Shown here piece after piece: positions 1-5,510 of a stretch of DNA of 5,510 nt (positions are counted from its first letter, which is position 1; each line of letters starts with the position of its first letter). A program made the position numbers and the translations under genes. Location of the stretch: positions 1-5,510 of the forward strand of contig JAISXC010000248.1 of assembly GCA_031270875.1 (NCBI GenBank), written 5' to 3'. This DNA is from Desulfovibrio sp. Lineage in GTDB: Bacteria > Desulfobacterota > Desulfovibrionia > Desulfovibrionales > Desulfovibrionaceae. Below the pieces are notes generated by a model, which was not told the origin of the DNA, ran no database searches, and worked only from the letters and a program-made list of their open reading frames with translations.

Positions 1-1
1 G

Positions 2-553
2 GGCCATCCGCCCGCCCAGGCCCTGGAGAAGATCAACACGGCCCTTCTGCGCAAGGACCATTCCCTCATGTTCGTGACCATGCTGATAGGGGTATATGAC
101 GCGAACGACGGCCGGTTTACCTGGGCCAGCGCGGGGCATCCCCCGCCCATGCTGGGGCCGGCGCCGGATTCTTTACCCGAAGTGGACGGCCCGGCCCAAA
201 GCGTCATCCTGCCATGGTCGGAAGAATTGGTGCTGGGCGTTGCGCCAAACAGGCGCTACACCACCTTCAGCGCCGGACTGGAACCGGGCCGGGCCCTGTT
301 GCTGTATACAGACGGCGCGGAAGACGCTCAGGATGCGCGGGAAGAAACCAAGGCCGCGCTGTTCGGCGAAGAGCGGCTGGCCCGGTCTTTGGGCGAGGCC
401 TGCGCCGACACGCCGCGAGAAGCCGGCGCGGAAAGCGGCACCGCGAGCATTGTCCGGCGCATCGCCGAAGACCTGGATGCGCATATGGCGGGCGCGCCGC
501 CTCACGACGACATTTCCCTCCTGGTCCTCAGACGGGATGCGGCCTGCCCGTGA
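2..553 (+). CDS. SpoIIE/PP2C-type serine phosphatase, C-terminal part (5' end outside window)
   Basis: This is the last 183 residues of a protein whose frame is open to the left edge, so the start and any N-terminal sensor or receiver domain are missing. The visible part matches the C-terminal half of the SpoIIE (PPM/PP2C-like) phosphatase domain. It has an N-T-A-L-L helix followed by MFVTM (about residues 23-27), then the family's AGHPPP motif (44-49). LLLYTDGAED (about 99-108) carries a metal-binding Asp, and HDDISLLVL near residues 168-176 carries the terminal acidic pair. Members of this family dephosphorylate phosphoserine or phosphothreonine on partner proteins, classically anti-sigma-factor antagonists of the SpoIIAA type, in partner-switching pathways. 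All catalytic motifs of this half are intact, so the domain looks active. No anti-sigma factor or antagonist gene lies in the window, so the target is unknown. The metal-site reading is from family knowledge. Confidence 0.9.
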   Translation, partial: GHPPAQALEKINTALLRKDHSLMFVTMLIGVYDANDGRFTWASAGHPPPMLGPAPDSLPEVDGPAQSVILPWSEELVLGVAPNRRYTTFSAGLEPGRALLLYTDGAEDAQDAREETKAALFGEERLARSLGEACADTPREAGAESGTASIVRRIAEDLDAHMAGAPPHDDISLLVLRRDAACP

Positions 554-634
554 AAAGGGGTATTATATTGATTTTTTATGCAATATGAGGCACTAACAAT
601 CCCTGCGACATAACTCTTTGCTCTTGAGGTGGCG
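554..634 (+). promoter_or_regulatory. AT-richer spacer, probable promoter region of the beta-barrel gene
   Basis: This 81-base gap separates the phosphatase stop from the next start and is richer in A and T than the coding DNA on either side, especially 561-600 (for example TATTATATTG and ATTTTTTATG). A TATTAT box at 561-566 and a TTGATT at 568-573 are candidate sigma-70-like elements. Neither has a well-spaced partner, so no promoter can be fixed. I see no clear terminator for the phosphatase gene either: the C-run/G-run pair around 547-560 gives only a very short stem. Read-through from upstream therefore remains possible. Confidence 0.3.
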
Positions 635-1579
635 ATGCGTCTGTTTCGGGTTCGCTTCTGCATGGCATGTCTGCTTTTTGCTTTCGCGCCTTTTTCCGCT
701 TTTGCCGAAGGAGTTCCCGCAGCAAGCGAAAAAACCGCCAACCGCATACCCGGCCCCATGGTTCTGCCGCAAGCCTGGCCCGGTGGGGAAACCTTCCCTG
801 CCGGTTTTGTCGCGGTTATGAACCATTTCAGTTTTTCCAGCGCAAAACTGTATAAAGGCTCGTCGCGCTACGACTATAAAACCCCCATGGGCACGAAAGT
901 CGGCCCCAGGAAAAACGAGCAGTTCGTCAACGTGTTCAAGATCCGCTACGGCATTACGGACCGGCTGGAAGTACGAACGGCGACGCCGTTCATCAACGCG
1001 GAGATCAAGAACCATTCGGCGGACGGCGGCTGGAAAGGGGGAATGGGCGACACAACGCTCATGGTGCGCTACGGCCTTAAACAACGCAGCAAGGACTCGC
1101 CCTTTTCCCTTGCCGCGGATGTGGGCGTCACCCTGCCCACGGGGGAGGTCGGGGATAGGGAAAAATACCTCGCGACAAACGCTTTCAGCGTGATCATGGG
1201 CGGCGGGTTCAGTTGGGTCGACCATAACCAGCGCGTCGACCTTGACGGGCGCTACGCCGCCTATACCGAGGGGGCGCACGGGATACAACCCGGCGATTTC
1301 GCCTTGTTCCACGCGCATTACGCGTACGCGCTTTCCAAAAATTTCGACCTCGGCGCGGAAGCCTACTTCCGGCATGAACAGCAAAGTGCAATACACGGCA
1401 AAGGGCAGCACGACGCCTTCGCCGAAGCCTACATCGGCCCCAAAATGCAAATCAAGGTGCCGGAGATGGCCTACATGATGCTCGGCGCGGCCGTGCTGTT
1501 CCCGGCATACCGCGATTCGGACGGCCCGCGTTTCTCCACGGATACGCGATACGAATTTTCGATCTTGTTTGCCTTTTGA
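635..1579 (+). CDS. Exported outer-membrane beta-barrel protein, phenol MetA-pathway family
   Basis: The product is 314 residues if it starts at the ATG at 635, which has a GAGG ribosome binding site at 626-629. An in-frame GTG at 629 overlaps that site, so I reject it. Residues 1-24 form a signal peptide: Arg-rich start, hydrophobic core CLLFAFAPF, cleavage probably after SAFA. The mature part has alternating polar and apolar strands. Phrases typical of the Phenol_MetA_deg (PF13557-like) barrels are present: YGITDRLEVRTATPF, a GMGDTTLMVRYGL strand, and ADVGVTLPTGE. The chain ends in YEFSILFAF, with the C-terminal phenylalanine expected for insertion by the BAM complex. Relatives are annotated as putative transporters of the meta-cleavage pathway, but the substrate is unproven and no aromatic-degradation genes are nearby. 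The envelope location is well supported and the transported compound is unknown. It lies 81 bases after the phosphatase gene on the same strand. Confidence 0.85.
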   Translation: MRLFRVRFCMACLLFAFAPFSAFAEGVPAASEKTANRIPGPMVLPQAWPGGETFPAGFVAVMNHFSFSSAKLYKGSSRYDYKTPMGTKVGPRKNEQFVNVFKIRYGITDRLEVRTATPFINAEIKNHSADGGWKGGMGDTTLMVRYGLKQRSKDSPFSLAADVGVTLPTGEVGDREKYLATNAFSVIMGGGFSWVDHNQRVDLDGRYAAYTEGAHGIQPGDFALFHAHYAYALSKNFDLGAEAYFRHEQQSAIHGKGQHDAFAEAYIGPKMQIKVPEMAYMMLGAAVLFPAYRDSDGPRFSTDTRYEFSILFAF

Positions 1580-1724
1580 CGCTGATTCTCAGCCCCGTTC
1601 AACGCGAAGAGGCGAACGACGCGAAGGCGTCCATGTCTTTGCTGTTCCGGCCGCCGGAACATTCACGCTGTGCCCGCCCGCATCTGCCGTGGCGGCAAAG
1701 CCCGGGGATGCGCGGGAAAGAACC
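1580..1724. other. Convergent intergenic spacer with short repeats
   Basis: No credible gene is seen here: the open frames lack ribosome binding sites and known motifs. Two small structures are visible. A 17-base near-palindrome at 1644-1660 has 7-bp arms GTTCCGG and CCGGAAC around CCG, and could be a weak 3' hairpin for the beta-barrel gene. The octamer ACGCGAAG occurs twice (1602-1609 and 1619-1626) with the related GGCGAA between, which resembles a decayed short tandem repeat. Confidence 0.45.
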
Positions 1725-1780
1725 GGTACGGCCCCCGGAGCGAAGCGCTGTTGAAAGGGCGCTCGCTCCGGGGCCGGACC
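1725..1780 (-). terminator. Long GC-rich hairpin between convergent genes, likely terminator of the minus-strand operon
   Basis: The arms 1725-1748 and 1759-1780 pair over about 20 bp with single-base bulges near 1743 and 1732 and one mismatch. The uninterrupted core pairs 1733-1742 with 1764-1773, and 1744-1748 pairs with 1759-1763 around a 10-base loop. It sits four bases beyond the minus-strand stop codon at 1785. On the minus strand the hairpin is followed by GGTTCTTTCC, only a weak T-tract. On the plus strand there is no T-tract. A structure this stable between convergent genes fits a terminator or a 3'-end stabiliser. The position relative to the stop favours the minus-strand operon, but it could serve both directions. 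Confidence 0.6.
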
Positions 1781-1784
1781 GCTG

Positions 1785-2696
1785 TCACTCGGTGGCTTCA
1801 AGCCCGACAGATCCCTTCACGACATCCAAAGCCGGGCTGTTTCCCGAAAAGATGACCAGCAGGCATTTCTCCTCGCGGGGCTCCATATACCCGGCCAGCC
1901 CATTCTCGGTGTTGAAGTTCAGGATTCCATGAAAAGAAGACACGTTGCGGCCTTCCAGTTTTTTAATCACCGGCATGGCGAATTTTTCAAAGTCTTCGCT
2001 GTCCGCATCCTCGCCCAGCCCCGTGGCGAGCACGCGGATCATGAGGAATTCTTTCTCATCCGGCGCCGAGAAGGTGACCGCGGTTTTATCCGCATCGACT
2101 TTCCATCCCTCGGGAACAGAGGCGCTAATACCCTGGCCCGTGAATTCCTTGGAGGGAATTTCCGCCTCGCTTCCGGGTTTTTCCTTGGCCGCCTTGGCCA
2201 GGGCCGGGGCTTTGAAACTCAGCCATTCCGCGACGGCGGGATTGGCAAGGGCCTTGAACACCGTCGCCATATCCGCACTCTCTCCCGTCAATTTCAGGCC
2301 TTTCACAAAGTTTTCCATGCCGTCCCACGGCTTGTCCACCTGGATGATGAAATACTGGCCCCCATCCGTCATCATTTCCCAGATGCGCGCCCCCGTGCCG
2401 TTGTCAAATAGATAGCCGAGGTTTTTACCCAACGCGCGCACGGCTCCTTCCCCTTCCCGCGCCTTGAGCATGGCCGCCGGACTAGGCAACTCGAGCGTCT
2501 GGTCGATAATGGTGATGGTGCAGGCATCGTTCGGCGCCGTAAAGATATGCGCAATTCCGCCCGGCGCGTCGTTTTCCCAGCCTTCGGGCACTTCCGCGCT
2601 GTAACTGCCCGCGTTCACCGTCGCGGCGGGGGCCGGGGGCGACGTGAAAAGAACCAGAGCCGCAGCCGCGCACAAAACTATCCACAGTCGTTTCAT
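1785..2696 (-). CDS. Secreted protein with two tandem PsbP/DUF1795-like domains
   Basis: The product is 303 residues. The ATG at 2696 is fixed by a GGGAGA ribosome binding site (2701-2706), four bases upstream of the start. Residues 1-25 are a signal peptide with an AAAALVLF core and a probable cleavage after APA (residue 24) or AA (25), giving a soluble periplasmic or extracellular protein. The mature chain appears duplicated. Repeat one (about 30-137) begins SYSAEVPEGW, followed by a FTAP strand; repeat two (about 187-300) begins GISASVPEGW, followed by FSAP. In each, a hydrophobic strand (YFIIQV, CLLVIF) is followed by a short helix ending in VKG. The 'VPEGW' opening followed by strands and a closing helix is typical of the Mog1/PsbP/DUF1795 (DcrB) fold. 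A Lys/Ala/Glu-rich linker (about 160-185) joins them. The gene follows the lectin-like gene by 14 bases and is probably cotranscribed and translationally coupled. The fold is an inference from pattern, and no enzymatic motif is seen. Confidence 0.75.
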   Translation of the reverse strand: MKRLWIVLCAAAALVLFTSPPAPAATVNAGSYSAEVPEGWENDAPGGIAHIFTAPNDACTITIIDQTLELPSPAAMLKAREGEGAVRALGKNLGYLFDNGTGARIWEMMTDGGQYFIIQVDKPWDGMENFVKGLKLTGESADMATVFKALANPAVAEWLSFKAPALAKAAKEKPGSEAEIPSKEFTGQGISASVPEGWKVDADKTAVTFSAPDEKEFLMIRVLATGLGEDADSEDFEKFAMPVIKKLEGRNVSSFHGILNFNTENGLAGYMEPREEKCLLVIFSGNSPALDVVKGSVGLEATE

Positions 2697-2710
2697 ATAT
2701 TCTCCCTTTT

Positions 2711-4006
2711 TTATTGAAAATACACGCTATTCGGTTCATTAAACGCTATACGATGCCGTCCGTCCGGCAAAAACAGCGCTTCAAACACTTCCCGCACGAG
2801 CCGGATTCTCACCGCGGGCGCCGCGGGCGGCTCTTTGCCTGATGCGAGCGCGGCAAACGCCTCGCCGCGCACCCAGACCATTTCCGCCCACGCAAGGGCC
2901 GCCTCGGTATCGGGGAGAGCCAGGGTACTCCGGACAACCTCCAGATGGGCTTTTGCGTCTCCCGCTGTTTCGAGGAACGACACAGTTTTTACCTCGCCCA
3001 GGTCAGTTTTGGTTTGTAGTCTCAGGGGGCGGTACCCTTCGTCCAGCAAGTCGGCCAGCAACGGACCCAGCGAGCCGACCAGCCGCGGATCCAGCATGGC
3101 CATGCCGCTTTCCGCGGGAAGGGGCAGACGCAGGAGGGTGACGATCTTGCCCTCCGGCGCGTCTTCCTTTTCGGGAGCCACGCGGGCCGTGCCCGCCAGC
3201 CCTTTCCAGACCACGGGGAAAGACAGGGAGTTGCCCCATCCCGCGCCTTCTTTGAACAGGGTTTCGTCCAAAGAAGCCGGCCTCGTGACGGCTTTGCACA
3301 CGCTCATTGTTTCCGGCACGGTGGTGACCCATTGACCGGTCCAGCGCGCCGCGTCCTTGTTGGCGGTATTCCATTCCGCGAGCGCTTCAGGGCAGCGGGC
3401 GAGCGCATGATCGTTATCCCGGATCGGCCCGGCCTCGACCTCCAGGTGCCGCACCACTCCCGGCTTTTCCCGGACCGCTTCCGTTGTCTTCCTGACCAGG
3501 GTTGCGACCTCGGCCAGGGTCGCGGTTTTGGCCAAAAGGCTTCTGTCCACGGCATTGGGCCGGTTTTCAGGCGTAAGAAGCCGCTGCCGCGCGCCCCTTG
3601 CCGCGCCCTTTTCCGGGCTGCCGTTGCCGTCCGTGCGTTGCAGCAGGGGAACTCCGTCAACAAGGATCATATCCAGATACAGTACCCGATTCGATTTTCT
3701 GAGGGTGGAAAGATCGGGAAAAATGAAACGTTCCGTTACCAGGTCGACGATAGCCTGTTCCGGAAGCGTCACTTCCTCGGTACCGATCCGGGAGCGATCA
3801 AGGGGTATGAGAACGTCCTGCAGCGAAGCAATGTAGGGTTCACCGTAAGGAGTGGGAAACAGGAACCTGATGCCGACGATATCGGCATCAAGCCCGTTGG
3901 CTACGATGATATTGCCCCCCGGCTCACGGGCGTTCGCCCGGTGCGGGCAGCAGGCGAACACCAGCGGTAAAAGCAGAACGGCTCCGAGATATTTCGCGCT
4001 GCGCAT
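2711..4006 (-). CDS. Secreted protein with an MVL-type mannan-binding lectin-like segment
   Basis: The product is 431 residues from the ATG at 4006, chosen because AAGGAAGGAG lies five bases upstream and the signal peptide starts there. An in-frame ATG at 4039 would add 11 polar residues, has no such site, and overlaps the putative promoter. The signal peptide (about 1-26) has two possible processing routes. ANA at 24-26 suits signal peptidase I. V-F-A-C at 16-19 is an imperfect lipobox (Phe at -2), so a lipoprotein is possible but less likely. Residues about 32-90 form a strand-rich domain beginning NIIVANGLDADIVGI. Residues about 187-239 resemble one repeat of the Microcystis viridis lectin (MVL, mannan-binding) family. 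AGPI is at 192-195 with N198, then RWTGQW at 221-226, VTTV, and MSVC at 234-237. Relative to the MVL consensus as I remember it (AGPLWSN), the Trp is replaced by Arg196, so sugar binding may be altered. C205 and C237 could form a disulphide. The C-terminal 190 residues match nothing I know. It is the first gene of a two-gene operon. Confidence 0.75.
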   Translation of the reverse strand: MRSAKYLGAVLLLPLVFACCPHRANAREPGGNIIVANGLDADIVGIRFLFPTPYGEPYIASLQDVLIPLDRSRIGTEEVTLPEQAIVDLVTERFIFPDLSTLRKSNRVLYLDMILVDGVPLLQRTDGNGSPEKGAARGARQRLLTPENRPNAVDRSLLAKTATLAEVATLVRKTTEAVREKPGVVRHLEVEAGPIRDNDHALARCPEALAEWNTANKDAARWTGQWVTTVPETMSVCKAVTRPASLDETLFKEGAGWGNSLSFPVVWKGLAGTARVAPEKEDAPEGKIVTLLRLPLPAESGMAMLDPRLVGSLGPLLADLLDEGYRPLRLQTKTDLGEVKTVSFLETAGDAKAHLEVVRSTLALPDTEAALAWAEMVWVRGEAFAALASGKEPPAAPAVRIRLVREVFEALFLPDGRHRIAFNEPNSVYFQ

Positions 4007-4043
4007 GCCTGCTCCTTCCTTTGATTTATTAGAAGTCATTTTA
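4007..4043 (-). promoter_or_regulatory. Extended -10 promoter and ribosome binding site of the lectin-like operon
   Basis: Read on the minus strand, TGCTAAAAT lies at 4046-4038, an extended -10 (TGnTAnAAT-like) that often works without a good -35. No matching -35 is evident 17 bases further upstream. Transcription would begin near 4031, leaving a leader of about 25 bases that contains the AAGGAAGGAG ribosome binding site (about 4021-4012). The leader is too short for a riboswitch. Confidence 0.45.
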
Positions 4044-4130
4044 GCAAAAAACAGACCAAGCCGCGTTATTCCTTCTATCCCCGTCGCCCGCGCACCGGCG
4101 TTCCGGATCGGGTATCGGGCCCGCGATCAT

Positions 4131-4147
4131 TGCCCAATAAATGGGCA
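4131..4147. repeat. Short perfect inverted repeat TGCCCA-N5-TGGGCA
   Basis: The 6-bp arms TGCCCA (4131-4136) and TGGGCA (4142-4147) flank an AT-only spacer, ATAAA. The repeat lies about 90 bases upstream of the -10 of the minus-strand operon. It could be a regulator half-site pair or chance; nothing in the sequence decides this. Confidence 0.3.
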
Positions 4148-4189
4148 TACGCGCACAGTTTTCAATGGAGACGAGGCGCATCACCAGTG

Positions 4190-4432
4190 ATGCCTGCTTT
4201 AATACAATTTGTGCATTTTTTACGTGAACCCTGTGGAAGTGGTGGACATCCGTTCCCCATTTCCCTCGAACCCGGGCAAACATACACGATAAAATACACA
4301 TTGGATATCAAGTATGCTACAGTATGTAATGTAACTTGGTCTTATATCAATAAAAACTTGCTGGAGAAATGTAAGTATCTAAAAATTGATAAATGGTATT
4401 ATGACTTTGCAGTCAAATCAGAAGGAATTTAA
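4190..4432 (+). pseudogene. AT-rich probable 3' remnant of a protein-coding gene
   Basis: The frame is open from about 4130 to the TAA at 4430-4432, but only the last 70 or so codons look protein-like. They read PFPISLEPGQTYTIKYTLD, then a strand-rich stretch with Cys and Trp, then KIDKWYYDFAVKSEGI. 'LEPG..Y.I.Y' is a common turn-and-strand pattern in small beta-sandwich proteins, so this may be the C-terminal half of such a domain. No ribosome binding site precedes the ATG at 4190, the GTG at 4211 or the TTG at 4130. The other forward frame (4203-4289) encodes YVNPVEVVDIRSPFP, which would read well into the same PFP. This suggests a truncated gene that also carries a frameshift near 4250. 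Base composition is much more A/T rich than the neighbours, consistent with acquired DNA. It could alternatively be a small intact gene or meaningless. I do not recognise the family. Confidence 0.35.
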
Positions 4433-4478
4433 TCGCTGTAACATGTCCGGGAATCAACGATAGAGCATTTTCAATTGC

Positions 4479-4541
4479 GATGCCTGTAGGCGAGCAAGGC
4501 TCGCCTACAGGCATCATCTCGTTGAGATTTTGGAGTTTTTT
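4479..4541 (+). terminator. Perfect 17-bp hairpin, second small hairpin and T-runs
   Basis: Arms 4479-4495 and 4499-4515 are exact reverse complements (GATGCCTGTAGGCGAGC and its partner) with an AAG loop. Immediately after comes ATCTC-GTT-GAGAT (4516-4528), followed by TTTT and then a six-T run (4536-4541). In the plus direction this can act as an intrinsic terminator 46 bases past the stop of the gene remnant, although the T-run is set back from the large stem. For the minus-strand gene ending at 4572 the hairpin lies 57 bases downstream, but no T-tract follows in that direction. It may equally be a dispersed extragenic palindrome. Confidence 0.55.
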
Positions 4542-4571
4542 ATCACCTATGGGAGCGGCGCATATCGCGTA

Positions 4572-5510
4572 TTACTTGCTGTAGGTTACGGTCCGGTCGC
4601 TGGCAAGATAGCCGGAGCCGTTAAGGCGGCCTTTAACGGTTACACCCTCGCCGTCGTCTTTTTCATAGGCGCTCGTTATCTGCTCCATCAAGTCCTCAAG
4701 CTCGGAATTCTCGCAGAGGGCCAGTTCCGTCAGCGACCAGCCTTCCGGCTTAAAAAACCAGTGTTCGGGCTTTGTCTCGTAAATTTTTCCGCGGAGGCCG
4801 GGAACATAGTTCGCATCCCGCGCTTGCTTGATGAGTACCTCAAGCCACTTGACGCGGTCCTTTGTAACAAGGGCGTAGGCCTTCTCCAGGGACAGCGTGG
4901 AGTCCTTGTTCAATGCCGCCGGGGGAAGATCCCCCGCCGCATACCATGACGTTATGACCGCCTTGAAAACAAACCTGTTTCTATGCGCCGCGCGCCACCA
5001 GCCGTCGTCAATCCGGGCGTCTTCCAGAGCTTCTCCGGGCGCCGCCGCTTCTTGCAGCGCGGCCCAGGTTTTTTCCATGCGCGGTTGCGCGGCGTCAAAC
5101 TCGGGTGAGGCCCCGGGAGCGGGTGGGGCCAATTTTGTGTATTCGCCAAGGATACTGTCCGCATCGCCGCCGGTGGCCCCTTGCGGGTTGGGCTTGAAGC
5201 CCGGCGCGGGCTTGACCAGCATCCGGCCGTCCTTGAAGGAAATAACTACCTTCGCAAAAGGCAGTTCCGCAAAAACAGGCTGTAATGCGCCGTCCTTCGT
5301 GGCTGTGCTTGGGCTGCTCACTTCCTCCGCTCCGGTATAATCACCCGTGTAGGTAATGAAGTAATGCCCATCTTCAGATTCATCCGCTTCGACGTGAATT
5401 GCCCCGGGTTTGCCGTTTGACAGAATGTAATAGCCTTCCTCACCGGCATACCGTTCCGCGGCGGCAAGGCCGGGAAGCAGGCAAAAGGCCATGAGACAGA
5501 GAAAGCAAAG
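4572..5510 (-). CDS. Secreted protein of unknown family (5' end outside window)
   Basis: The frame is open to the right edge and gives 312 residues. An ATG at 5492 lies inside the frame, but the upstream codons (LCFLCL) continue the hydrophobic core of a signal peptide, LCFLCLMAFCLLPGLAAA. The true start is therefore beyond 5510, and cleavage is expected after AAA (visible residue 18). The mature N-terminus is strand-rich with aromatic residues (YYILSNGKPGAIHVEAD, GHYFITYTGDYTG). A Pro/Ala linker (KLAPPAPGASPEFD) follows. The C-terminal half is mostly helical and rich in Trp: DDGWWRAAHRNRF, then FKAVITSWYAAGD, VKWLEVLIKQAR, and a final strand pair VTVKGRLNGSGYLASDRTVTYSK. The visible mature part has one cysteine, and I see no catalytic motif. 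The location is probably periplasmic or extracellular. It is separated from the lectin-like operon by about 530 bases with its own 3' region, so it is not cotranscribed with it through a short spacer. I do not recognise the family. Confidence 0.75.
   Translation of the reverse strand, partial: LCFLCLMAFCLLPGLAAAERYAGEEGYYILSNGKPGAIHVEADESEDGHYFITYTGDYTGAEEVSSPSTATKDGALQPVFAELPFAKVVISFKDGRMLVKPAPGFKPNPQGATGGDADSILGEYTKLAPPAPGASPEFDAAQPRMEKTWAALQEAAAPGEALEDARIDDGWWRAAHRNRFVFKAVITSWYAAGDLPPAALNKDSTLSLEKAYALVTKDRVKWLEVLIKQARDANYVPGLRGKIYETKPEHWFFKPEGWSLTELALCENSELEDLMEQITSAYEKDDGEGVTVKGRLNGSGYLASDRTVTYSK

Larger units (their letters stand above)
4044..4571. other. Long gap without an intact gene, AT-rich in its 3' half
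   Basis: About 530 bases separate the start region of the lectin-like operon from the stop of the right-hand gene. From 4044 to about 4190 the composition is like the rest of the window and only a short inverted repeat is seen. From about 4195 to 4480 it turns AT-rich and contains the putative gene remnant. From 4479 to 4541 it holds a perfect hairpin and T-runs. No tRNA or transposase fragment, and no terminal repeats flanking the AT-rich part, were recognised. Confidence 0.6.

Noticed and set aside
593..1450. Long minus-strand open frame opposite the beta-barrel gene
   Set aside because: It is the antisense shadow of a convincing plus-strand gene. It has no ribosome binding site, no signal peptide and an Arg/His/Gly-rich low-quality translation.
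1929..2415. Plus-strand open frames opposite the PsbP-like gene
   Set aside because: They are antisense shadows with His/Arg/Phe- or Ser-rich translations. The minus-strand gene has a signal peptide, a ribosome binding site and repeated motifs.
3332..3970. 212-codon plus-strand open frame opposite the lectin-like gene
   Set aside because: It overlaps the supported minus-strand gene completely and has no recognisable domain or start signal; the composition is that of a mirror of GC-rich codons.
4041..4301. 86-codon minus-strand open frame upstream of the lectin-like operon
   Set aside because: It would run through the putative promoter. It has no ribosome binding site and no plausible protein pattern.
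4479..4515. CRISPR repeat or attachment site
   Set aside because: Only one copy of the palindrome is present, there are no spaced direct repeats, and no integrase, cas or tRNA gene is in the window.
4530..4949. 139-codon plus-strand open frame at the 3' end of the right-hand gene
   Set aside because: It is a shadow of the minus-strand secreted-protein gene. Its apparent hydrophobic stretches arise from the complementary reading.

Overview
The window looks like chromosomal DNA of a GC-rich Gram-negative bacterium. An outer-membrane beta-barrel protein with a C-terminal phenylalanine, several proteins with export signals, and GC-ending codons in the coding regions support this. The mix (SpoIIE-type phosphatase, MetA-pathway-type porin-like protein, several secreted proteins of no obvious family) would suit a deltaproteobacterium such as a Desulfovibrio relative. 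That assignment is inference only, because no marker gene is present.

Layout from left to right. Positions 2-553 (+) are the 3' end of a SpoIIE/PP2C-type serine phosphatase gene that begins outside the window. After a short AT-richer spacer, 635-1579 (+) encodes a complete exported beta-barrel protein of the phenol MetA-pathway family. A gap of about 200 bases, which contains a long GC-rich hairpin, separates it from a convergent two-gene operon on the minus strand. The promoter-proximal gene (4006 down to 2711) encodes a secreted protein of about 431 residues. Its centre carries what I read as one repeat of the MVL-type mannan-binding lectin fold (AGPI...TGQW...MSVC). The second gene (2696 down to 1785) starts 14 bases after the first stop and encodes a secreted protein built from two copies of a PsbP/DUF1795-like domain. 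A plausible extended -10 promoter (TGcTAAAAT) and a strong ribosome binding site precede the first gene.

Between 4044 and 4571 there is no convincing intact gene. Its 3' half is clearly richer in A and T than the flanks. It holds what looks like the 3' remnant of a protein-coding gene (about 4190-4432), followed by a perfect 17-bp inverted repeat with T-runs further downstream. The window closes with the 3' part of another minus-strand gene (5510 down to 4572), encoding a secreted protein of unknown family whose signal peptide is cut by the window edge.

Working together: three of the four non-phosphatase genes encode minus-strand exported proteins and the fourth encodes an outer-membrane protein, so the region is devoted to the cell envelope. 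The only firm functional link is the lectin-like/PsbP-like gene pair, which very probably shares one transcript. No mobile element, CRISPR array, tRNA or rRNA was seen. The most interesting item is the lectin-like domain embedded in a larger uncharacterised secreted protein and its coupling to the duplicated-domain partner.
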